Of a DNA stretch of 14,289 nucleotides, positions 7,560 through 13,415 are shown one piece after another. How positions within the stretch are numbered: position 1 is the stretch's first letter; every line of letters begins with the position of its first letter. The notes under the pieces are model-generated. The model saw only the letters and a program-made list of their open reading frames with translations. It was not told the origin of the DNA and searched no databases. The stretch comes from Opitutaceae bacterium (GTDB taxonomy: Bacteria > Verrucomicrobiota > Verrucomicrobiia > Opitutales > Opitutaceae): the NCBI GenBank assembly GCA_023269455.1, contig JAHFTG010000028.1:1-14289 (forward strand), read 5' to 3'. The position numbers and the translations under genes are program-made.

Positions 7560-7590
7560 AAAAAAGCCGACCTCGTGAAGAGGTCGGCTT
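7560..7590 (-). terminator. Rho-independent terminator for the IPT/TIG lipoprotein gene
   Basis: A perfect 11-bp stem (7564-7574 with 7580-7590, AAGCCGACCTC / GAGGTCGGCTT) surrounds a 5-nt loop GTGAA. Read on the minus strand it is followed directly by six T (7565-7560), the classic intrinsic terminator. It lies about 26 bp past the stop of the minus-strand lipoprotein gene. On the plus strand only two T follow the stem, so termination of the opposing nuclease-like gene would be weaker, though the hairpin could still act in both directions. Confidence 0.9.
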
Positions 7591-7615
7591 GGGAGAAGAG
7601 AGAGGTTGGCCTTCT

Positions 7616-8530
7616 TTACTTAACTGTGACGGGAATGGTGACTTCGCCTGCGCCGTAGCCTTTGAGGACGAGGTTGCCGCCGCCGGGTTTGCCGCCGGTG
7701 ACGTTGACCGTGAGGCTGGTGCTGCCGGCGGGGACGACGACTTCAGGCATGATGACGCTCTCGGGGACGTCGGTGGTGACGTCGAGGAGCAGGCCGCCGG
7801 TGGGGGCGGGCGCCGGCAGGGTGAAGGTGAGCGCCTGGCTCTGGCCGGGCGCGAGGCTGAGCTCAGTGGGCGAGACGGTGAGCGAGGTCGGATCGACGCG
7901 GAAGGTGCCGACGGTCGAGGTGCCCTTGTCGCCGGAGATCTCGACCTTGTAGTTGCGGGAGGACTCGACGGCGGGGATGAAGAAGCTGAGGGAGTTGGGC
8001 GACTCGAAGACGGTGCGGGTGGGCGTGCCGTCGAAGGTCACGGTGTCCTGAGCGGTGAAGCCGCGGCCGAGGATGCTCACGCGGGCGCCGATGGGGCCGC
8101 GGTTGGACTCGAGCGAGAGGACGTAGCGGCCGACGATCTTGGTGTGGACGACGTCGATGTATTCCTCGCGGGAGCTGGTGATGCCGTTGTTCTCGAACTG
8201 GAAGTTGACGAGGAAGTAATAGGCGATCTCGTCGCGGTTGGCGGGCAGTTGATAATCGAAGGTGAAAATATCGGTGCCGAGATCACTCTTCGTCATGGGG
8301 AAGCTCTGGCCGTCGATGATGATGCGGACGGTGAGGCTGCCGGGGACGATTTTGGGCACCTGCGGACTGACGCGGGCCGAGATCGTGTAGATCTGCGACG
8401 GGTTTTCCGGGATGACGCTGGGCGTGAGGTTGGTGATGGAATTTCCGCAACCAGAGAGGAGGAAGAGGCCGAGCGCCGCACTGATCGACAGGAAGATTCG
8501 TCTCGCGTGAGAGAAGCGGTTGTTTTGCAT
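7616..8530 (-). CDS. Lipoprotein with IPT/TIG-like domain
   Basis: This 304-residue protein begins MQNNRFSHARRIFLSI, then a hydrophobic stretch and lipobox LSGC with Cys28 as the expected lipidation site. After an N-terminal beta-rich region it has a segment reading SNRGPIGARVSILGRGF...TVTFDGTPTRTVFESPNSLSFFIP (about 142-188), the pattern of IPT/TIG immunoglobulin-like domains (P.G..V.I.G.GF......V.F.G). A further beta-sandwich-like region follows, opening with SLTVSPTELSLAPGQSQALTFTL, a motif common in Ig-like surface repeats. No enzyme motif is seen, so a structural or binding role at the cell envelope is inferred. ATG 8530 is chosen; an upstream in-frame TTG at 8548 would only lengthen the cytoplasmic end of the signal. 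It is divergent from hemW with a 56-bp gap and has its own terminator, so it is probably monocistronic. Confidence 0.85.
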   Translation of the reverse strand: MQNNRFSHARRIFLSISAALGLFLLSGCGNSITNLTPSVIPENPSQIYTISARVSPQVPKIVPGSLTVRIIIDGQSFPMTKSDLGTDIFTFDYQLPANRDEIAYYFLVNFQFENNGITSSREEYIDVVHTKIVGRYVLSLESNRGPIGARVSILGRGFTAQDTVTFDGTPTRTVFESPNSLSFFIPAVESSRNYKVEISGDKGTSTVGTFRVDPTSLTVSPTELSLAPGQSQALTFTLPAPAPTGGLLLDVTTDVPESVIMPEVVVPAGSTSLTVNVTGGKPGGGNLVLKGYGAGEVTIPVTVK

Positions 8531-8586
8531 TGGGTTTTTCAGATTCAAAGTCGTTCGTTAGGCAACATAAACACCGCACCTTGGCA

Positions 8587-9771
8587 ATGAGCGAAATCAC
8601 TTCCGCACCGTTGATCGCGCCTCACGCCGAGCCGTTGGGAGTTTATGTGCATGTGCCGTTTTGCGCATCAACGTGTGATTTCTGCGCGTTTTATCAGACC
8701 GCACCGACCGCGGATGGGGTGGATCGGTTCCTTCAAGGAATCGCGGATGAGGCGGCAGTGGTCGCCTGGCCGCGTGCGGTGACGACGGTTTTCTGGGGCG
8801 GCGGCACGCCGGGGTTGCTGGCGCCGGGGGACATCCGGCGGCTGGGCGAGATCGTGCGGGCGCGGCTGGGCGGCACGCCGGTCGAATGGACCGTGGAGAT
8901 GGCGCCGGCGTCGGTCACGGATGCGCGGCTGGAGGCGCTCAAGGATATCGGGGTGACGCGCATCTCGATGGGCGCACAGTCGTTTCAACCGGCGCTCCTC
9001 GAAGGATTGGGGCGGCAGCACACGCGCGAGCAGATTTTTCGGGCCTACGAGCGTATCCGGGCGGCGGATTTCGCGAGCGTTAACATTGACATGATGTTCG
9101 CGCTGCCCGGCCAGGACGAGGCGGCGTGGCTGGCCGATCTCAACCAGGCGCTGGCGCTGGCGCCGGATCATCTTTCCACGTATTGCCTGACGTTTGAGGA
9201 GGACACGAAACTGTGGGTGAAGTTGTCCAAGGGGCAGGTGAAGCTCGACACGGAGCATGAAGCGCGGCTCTACGAAACCACGTGGGCGCGGCTGGAGGCG
9301 TCGGGCTATGCGCAATATGAGGTGTCGAACTTCGCACGACCGGGGCATGCGTGCCTGCACAACGTGAACACGTGGCGAATGCACGAGTGGATCGGTCTCG
9401 GGCCGTCGGCCGCGTCGCAGCAGGCCGGGGTGCGCGGCGGTAACGTCGCCGATCTCGACCAATGGCTGGCGGGTGTCGCGCGCGGCGAGCGCGTGACCGA
9501 GGACCGCGTGCTGCTCACGCCTGCGTTGCTGGTGGAGGATGCGTTGATCTTCGGCGTGCGCATGAACGCCGGGGTAGATCTCACGGCGCTGCGGCAACGG
9601 TTTCCATCCGCGCCGTGGGCGAGGGTGAGGAGCGAGGCGGATCGGCTGGTGGACGCCGAGCTCGCCGAATTGAGCGGCGACTGCCTGCGCCTGACCCCGC
9701 GCGGACGACTTTTAGCCGATTCAGTGGGAACAACCCTGATGGATGCGTTTTCCGAAGAGGTTACGGCGTGA
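8587..9771 (+). CDS. hemW: Radical SAM heme chaperone HemW (HemN-like)
   Basis: This 394-residue protein has the radical SAM cluster motif C26-ASTC30-DF-C33 after LGVYVHVPF, followed by AFY and not by the extra CxC cysteine of true HemN, so HemW fits better than oxygen-independent coproporphyrinogen oxidase. VFWGGGTP (68-75) is the SAM-binding GGE-like motif; ISMGAQSFQPALLEGLGR (126-143) and VNIDMMFALPGQ (165-176) are standard. HNVNTW (258-263) corresponds to the HNxxYW motif of HemW heme binding, with Thr in place of Tyr, and GLGPSAAS follows. HemW proteins transfer heme to respiratory enzymes and are often misnamed coproporphyrinogen oxidase. ATG 8587 starts just before the conserved domain; upstream in-frame codons (TTG 8530) look non-coding. 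No Shine-Dalgarno is seen. Two envelope genes follow downstream. Confidence 0.88.
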   Translation: MSEITSAPLIAPHAEPLGVYVHVPFCASTCDFCAFYQTAPTADGVDRFLQGIADEAAVVAWPRAVTTVFWGGGTPGLLAPGDIRRLGEIVRARLGGTPVEWTVEMAPASVTDARLEALKDIGVTRISMGAQSFQPALLEGLGRQHTREQIFRAYERIRAADFASVNIDMMFALPGQDEAAWLADLNQALALAPDHLSTYCLTFEEDTKLWVKLSKGQVKLDTEHEARLYETTWARLEASGYAQYEVSNFARPGHACLHNVNTWRMHEWIGLGPSAASQQAGVRGGNVADLDQWLAGVARGERVTEDRVLLTPALLVEDALIFGVRMNAGVDLTALRQRFPSAPWARVRSEADRLVDAELAELSGDCLRLTPRGRLLADSVGTTLMDAFSEEVTA

Positions 9772-9853
9772 GGCTGGCGACAGCCCTTGCTATTCACCCT
9801 TCACGTTGGCAATCGTCCTCACGGACTTGGTTTCCTGTTTAGCTGACTTTCTT

Positions 9854-10366
9854 ATGAAAAAATCCCTCCTTCGGTTTTCCTTTTTGGTGTTTGGTCTGGT
9901 AACGGTTCTTTTTGTCGCGGGCTGCAACAGCTCCACCAAAAAACGTGATTATGAGATGACGGCGGCCCGCTTCTTCATCGAGGCTTCCGAGGGTGACGCG
10001 TTTGCATCGGCCACGCTGCCGATCAGCGGGGTGCGGGTCACCCTTAACAACAAGCCGATGATCACGGAATTCGACATCGTAAGCGTCGAAGCGGCCAAGT
10101 CGGATATGGGGCAGTTTTTGGTATTTCAGCTCACCCCTGAAGCGGCGAGGGATCTCTATCGTTTCACCGGTGATAATCAGGGGAAGCGTCTGGTGCTGGC
10201 GATCAATGGACGGGCGCTGGGCGCACGGGTGATCGACCGGCCTTTTGGCGCCGGCTCCATCGCTATTTTTGCAGAGCTGCCCGAAGACCAGCTTCCTGCG
10301 TTGATCAAAAATATCAACGGCACGTCCGCAGACATTCAGAAGGAGATCGCCAAACAGAAATCCTGA
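9854..10366 (+). CDS. Lipoprotein with SecD periplasmic head (P1)-like domain
   Basis: This 170-residue protein has signal MKKSLLRFSF, a hydrophobic stretch and lipobox VAGC (Cys24). The mature part contains FQLTPEAARDLYRFTGDNQGKR (91-112), LVLAINGRALGARVI (113-127) and GAGSIAIFAELPEDQ (132-146). This resembles the SecD P1 head segment, where the pattern is F.LT.EGA..F...T..N.GKRLAIVLDG.V..APVI...I..G...I.G..T.EEA. The match is by eye and the protein lacks the SecD membrane domain, so it is not a Sec translocase; a periplasmic binding or accessory role is inferred. The ATG at 9854 is set by the signal peptide. No Shine-Dalgarno precedes it. It lies 82 bp after hemW and 3 bp before an M23 peptidase gene, with which it is probably cotranscribed. 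Confidence 0.82.
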   Translation: MKKSLLRFSFLVFGLVTVLFVAGCNSSTKKRDYEMTAARFFIEASEGDAFASATLPISGVRVTLNNKPMITEFDIVSVEAAKSDMGQFLVFQLTPEAARDLYRFTGDNQGKRLVLAINGRALGARVIDRPFGAGSIAIFAELPEDQLPALIKNINGTSADIQKEIAKQKS

Positions 10367-10369
10367 GCA

Positions 10370-11389
10370 ATGGGTCTCCGTTTTTGTCTGGGTTTTGTTT
10401 CGTTGGCGTCGGGTTTAGGGGCCTTCGCCGGGCCGCGTATCGAGCTGGCGTGGCCTACGCCCAATACGGCCTACCTTGAGGGCAAGCCCATCGAGACTTA
10501 CGTCCAATCGACAGCCTCCGGCGAGGCGGAGTCCGGGCTTTTCGGGTGCGCGCGCAGTGGCGGCGGGCAGTTTCACGAGGGACTGGACCTGAAGCCGGTC
10601 TCGCGCAACCGCCAGGGTGAGCCGACCGATCCGATATTCGCGGCGCTGTCGGGGGTCGTGCGCTACATCAATCCTGTCGCGGGCGAGAGCAACTATGGCC
10701 GCTACATCGTGCTGGAGCATTCCGATATGCAGCCGGCCGTTTACACGCTCTATGCTCATCTGAGTGCGACTGCGCCGGGTCTCAAAATCGGTGATACGGT
10801 CACGCGCGGGCAGGTGATCGCCACGATGGGCCATACGGCGGACAAAGGCGGCATTCCCCGCGAACGCGCGCACATGCATTTCGAGATCGGCCTGATGGTG
10901 ACGCGTGATTTCCAGCGTTGGTATGACTGGAAAAAATTCGGGAGCATCAACTCGCACGGCCTTTACAACGGGATGAATTTAATGGGCATCGATCCGTTGG
11001 ATTTCTTCAACGAATTCAGGTCGCGTCGCGTGGATAACTTTCAGGGGTATTTCGCTCAAGTGCCCGCCGTGGCCCGAGTGCGCATTGCCACGCACGACGT
11101 GCCGGATTTCGTGCGGCGTTATCCTGTGTTGCTGACGAAAGAAATCCCGATGGCCGGTGTGGCGGGTTGGGAGATCAAGGTGAGTTGGACGGGACTGCCG
11201 TTTTCATGGACACCGTTGGAGGCTGGCGAAGTGGACGGCTGGAAAACGAACGAGGTGCGAATGCTGGACGTGGATGCGGAGTCGGTGCGCAAACACCGCT
11301 GCAAATCCATCGCCGTGTTACGGCGGGGAAATTACGTCCCCGGTAAAGACCTCGATATCGTGCTGCAGCAGCTGTTCGGACTGCGCTGA
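10370..11389 (+). CDS. Secreted M23-family (LytM-like) metallopeptidase
   Basis: This 339-residue protein has a short signal peptide (about 1-20, ending GAFA). The M23 domain shows the complete LytM catalytic set: zinc ligands His69 and Asp73 in FHEGLDL, catalytic His130 in YTLYAHLS, and HxH at 168-170 in RAHMHFE. KIGDTVTRGQVIATMG (139-154) is the usual lipoyl-like loop before the last motif. Because all residues are present it should be an active endopeptidase, most likely acting on peptidoglycan cross-bridges, unlike the degenerate NlpD/EnvC activators. The roughly 140 residues after the domain are unassigned. ATG 10370 begins 3 bp after the preceding lipoprotein stop, so translational coupling is likely and no separate Shine-Dalgarno is seen. 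Its stop is separated by one base from the convergent nadA stop. Confidence 0.9.
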   Translation: MGLRFCLGFVSLASGLGAFAGPRIELAWPTPNTAYLEGKPIETYVQSTASGEAESGLFGCARSGGGQFHEGLDLKPVSRNRQGEPTDPIFAALSGVVRYINPVAGESNYGRYIVLEHSDMQPAVYTLYAHLSATAPGLKIGDTVTRGQVIATMGHTADKGGIPRERAHMHFEIGLMVTRDFQRWYDWKKFGSINSHGLYNGMNLMGIDPLDFFNEFRSRRVDNFQGYFAQVPAVARVRIATHDVPDFVRRYPVLLTKEIPMAGVAGWEIKVSWTGLPFSWTPLEAGEVDGWKTNEVRMLDVDAESVRKHRCKSIAVLRRGNYVPGKDLDIVLQQLFGLR

Positions 11390-11390
11390 A

Positions 11391-12374
11391 TCAGCGTTTG
11401 CTCCAATCGAGCATGCGCTGAATCGGAACAAGAGCGGCGCTGCGGATCGGTTCGGGCACGTCGATCTCAGGCGACATCGTCTTCAATGCGTCGCGCACCT
11501 TCTCGATGGTATTCATCTTCATGAAGCGGCAGTCGTTGCAGGCGCAGGTGTCGGTCGGGCCGGCGATGAAGGTTTTGTGCGGCACTTCCTTGCGCAGGCG
11601 GTGGAGCATGCCGCTTTCGGTGACGACGATGATGCGATCGGCGGGCGTCTCCTTGGCGAATTTCACCATGAGCTCGGTCGAGCACACCTCGTCGGCGATG
11701 TCGCGCACGGCCTGAACGCATTCGGGATGGGCGACGACGGGCGCGCCGGGGAACTGGGCGCGGACTTTTTCGATGGCCTGCACGGTGAACATCACGTGGG
11801 CGTAACAACTGCCGGGCCAGAGGCGCATCTGGCGGCCGGTTTTCTGCGAGACCCACTGGCCGAGGTTCTGGTCGGGGACGAAGAGGATGTCGCGGTCGGC
11901 GGGGATCTGGTTGACCATTTTTACCGCGTTGCCACTGGTGCAGATGACGTCGCTCAACGCCTTCACGCCGGCGGAGCAGTTGATGTAGGCGACGACGTAA
12001 ACGTTGGGATTCGCGGCCTTGTAGGCGGCGAGGCGGTCGGCGGGACAGGAGTCGGAGAGCGAGCAGCCGGCGTCGAGATCGGGGAGGAGAACGGTGCGGC
12101 CGGGATTAACGATCTTCGCGGTCTCGGCCATGAAGTGGACGCCGCAGAAAAGGATGACGTCGGCCTTGGCGGACTGCGCCTGATAGGAGAGGCCGAGCGA
12201 GTCGCCCACGTAGTCGGCCACCTGCTGGATCGCCTCGATCTGGTAGTTGTGCGCGAGGATGACGGCGTTGCGCTCGCGTTTGAGGGCGAGGATTTCCTCC
12301 TGGATCGGCGTGAACTTGGGGGCTTCGCGGCGCGGGAGGAGAACGAGGGGCTCGTAGTTGAGGACGGCGGGCAT
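11391..12374 (-). CDS. nadA: Quinolinate synthase A
   Basis: NadA condenses iminoaspartate with dihydroxyacetone phosphate to quinolinate in de novo NAD synthesis, using a [4Fe-4S] cluster. The 327-residue protein shows AVILAHNYQ (37-45), GDSLGLS (57-63), FCGVHFMAETAKI (76-88), the cluster cysteines C104 (AGCSLSDSCP), C190 (WPGSCYAHV) and C282 (CNDCRFMKMNT), and VVAHPEC (213-219). Extra cysteines at 277 and 279 near the third ligand match the CxxCxxC region of E. coli NadA. ATG 12374 is followed by MPAVLNYEPLVLL, a normal leader for the family. The gene is preceded by five tandem heptamers and no Shine-Dalgarno. It lies 83 bp after the TPR gene in the same direction and may share its transcript. 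nadB and nadC are not in the window. Confidence 0.97.
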   Translation of the reverse strand: MPAVLNYEPLVLLPRREAPKFTPIQEEILALKRERNAVILAHNYQIEAIQQVADYVGDSLGLSYQAQSAKADVILFCGVHFMAETAKIVNPGRTVLLPDLDAGCSLSDSCPADRLAAYKAANPNVYVVAYINCSAGVKALSDVICTSGNAVKMVNQIPADRDILFVPDQNLGQWVSQKTGRQMRLWPGSCYAHVMFTVQAIEKVRAQFPGAPVVAHPECVQAVRDIADEVCSTELMVKFAKETPADRIIVVTESGMLHRLRKEVPHKTFIAGPTDTCACNDCRFMKMNTIEKVRDALKTMSPEIDVPEPIRSAALVPIQRMLDWSKR

Positions 12375-12381
12375 GGTCGGA

Positions 12382-12416
12382 GAAAAATGACGAATGACTA
12401 ATGACGAATGTCGAAT
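12382..12416 (-). repeat. Five tandem 7-bp repeats directly upstream of nadA
   Basis: Read toward nadA the units are ATTCGAC, ATTCGTC, ATTAGTC, ATTCGTC and ATTTTTC. The array is followed by seven bases and then the nadA ATG. Units share the frame ATTnnnC with variation in the middle and the last copy most decayed. The array occupies the position where a ribosome binding site or leader would be. Short tandem heptamers of this GTCATT type are known from cyanobacterial genomes; whether this one is related is not known. The direction given is that of nadA. Confidence 0.85.
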
Positions 12417-12431
12417 GCTAAGACCGAATCC

Positions 12432-12464
12432 GAGCTGAGCGGATTGCTCAGGCGTGCTCAGCTC
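12432..12464 (-). other. Hairpin across the stop codon of the TPR gene, possible weak terminator
   Basis: A perfect 9-bp inverted repeat GAGCTGAGC (12432-12440) and GCTCAGCTC (12456-12464) flanks a 15-nt loop. It includes the TPR gene stop codon at 12460-12458. No T-run follows on the minus strand, so it is not a standard intrinsic terminator. It could attenuate readthrough from fur-TPR into nadA or protect the transcript end, which is inference only. Confidence 0.45.
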
Positions 12465-12826
12465 TGCGGCTTCAGCTTGGTGATGAGCGCCTGGAATTCG
12501 CGGTTCTGCTTGAGCGTTTGGAGGTCGGGGTCCTTGGCCATCCAGATGTAGTCGTCATAGCCGAGCTCGATGGCGCGTTCGAGGGTGCGGAGGGCGTCGG
12601 ACTTGCGGCGGCAAAGAGCGAGGCTGCACGCGAGATTGTAGTGGGCGGTGGCGTTGGCCGGCTCCAGCTTGACGAGCTTACGGTCCATTTTAAGGCCGTC
12701 GGCGATGCGGCCTGTCTTGGTGTAAAGTCCGCCGAGAATCTCGATCACCTCCGCGTAGCGCGGGTCGCGCCGGAGCACGGATTCGTAGAAGGTGATTTCG
12801 AAGGTGGGATCTTCTTTACGGGCCAT
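12458..12826 (-). CDS. Small tetratricopeptide-repeat protein
   Basis: This 122-residue cytoplasmic-type protein has no signal peptide or membrane segment. Two TPR units are visible, about 24-57 (EILGGLYTKTGR...KLVKLEPAN) and 58-91 (HYNLACSLALCRRKSDALRTLERAIELGYDD), with the typical Gly/Ala/Pro spacing. They are preceded by a helix ending in RRDPRY, the tail of a third unit. The C-terminus WMAKDPDLQTLKQNREFQALI is the common end motif of TPR proteins (DpDl..l..d..F..ll). Such proteins act as interaction scaffolds; the partner is unknown. ATG 12826 lies 9 bp after the stop of the fur-like gene, so the two are probably one operon. No Shine-Dalgarno is seen; translation may be coupled. Confidence 0.88.
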   Translation of the reverse strand: MARKEDPTFEITFYESVLRRDPRYAEVIEILGGLYTKTGRIADGLKMDRKLVKLEPANATAHYNLACSLALCRRKSDALRTLERAIELGYDDYIWMAKDPDLQTLKQNREFQALITKLKPQS

Positions 12827-12835
12827 GTCGTGAGG

Positions 12836-13303
12836 TTATGCGGAAGCGCGGTGCTTGCAAATGCCGGTGTCGCGAAGGGTGTTGCAGCGGGCGTTGACCT
12901 GAAGGCGCTGGGTGACGGGCGTGAGGCCGAGCTTGGTGGAAACGGTGCTGCCATACCACTCCATGAACGGCGCGCTGATCTCGAAGATCTTGTCGCAATC
13001 AAGGCAGATCACCTGCGCGACCTGAGCGTTGTTGTCGGTGTTCGGGTGGTAATACTTGAGGTTCTTGCCGATATCCACTTCGCGCAGCAGGGCGCTCTCA
13101 GTCATGATCGGCAGGGTGCGATAGACGGTCGCACGCGAGACGGAGTCGTCGATGGCGCGGGCGTGGTCGAGCAGTTCCTCGGCGGTGAAATGGTCGGTGC
13201 GGGCGAACGCCGCCTCGAAGATCGCGAGGCGCTGGTTGGTCACTCGGAGGCCTTTGGTGGCGAGGTAGGCTTTGAACTTTTCCCGGGCCGCGTCGTTGCT
13301 CAC
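12836..13303 (-). CDS. Fur-family transcriptional regulator with atypical metal site
   Basis: With a GTG start the product is 155 residues, the normal Fur length. It shows KGLRVTNQRLAIFEAAF (17-33), HFTAEELL (38-45), the recognition helix SRATVYRTL (56-64), and the dimerisation domain with CLDC (100-103) and a second cysteine pair C140/C149 that could hold structural zinc. The usual His-rich HHHDH segment before CxxC is replaced by NTDNNAQVAQVI (88-99). The C-terminal regulatory histidine region reads LGLTPVTQRLQVNARC, without the expected His. His38 and His86 remain. It may therefore sense metal differently or not at all. The frame stays open upstream to an ATG at 13417 (193 residues) that overlaps priA. 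GTG 13303 is preferred from family length, with only a weak AGGG before it. It is divergent from priA and leads into the TPR gene. Confidence 0.88.
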   Translation of the reverse strand: MSNDAAREKFKAYLATKGLRVTNQRLAIFEAAFARTDHFTAEELLDHARAIDDSVSRATVYRTLPIMTESALLREVDIGKNLKYYHPNTDNNAQVAQVICLDCDKIFEISAPFMEWYGSTVSTKLGLTPVTQRLQVNARCNTLRDTGICKHRASA

Positions 13304-13415
13304 GGGCGAAATGTCCCTGCCGGTGCGCTGACTGTCAACTGGTTCGTGGGTGCGCGATTTTTGCGGGCCGGATGCTTGCACGGGGAAGGCGGCAGCCTCA
13401 TCAACGACCTCTTCC

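Noticed and set aside
7589..8590. 333-codon plus-strand open frame opposite the IPT lipoprotein gene
   Set aside because: The minus-strand frame has a lipobox, an IPT/TIG pattern and a correctly placed terminator; the plus frame is compositional.
11274..12401. 375-codon plus-strand open frame opposite nadA
   Set aside because: nadA is certain from its cluster cysteines; the opposite frame is low-complexity (G/A/D/V-rich) with no domain.
13309..13338. TTGACA (13338-13333, minus) as a fur promoter -35
   Set aside because: The -10 position at proper spacing (GACATT/ACATTT) matches the consensus poorly and would place the transcript start at the GTG.
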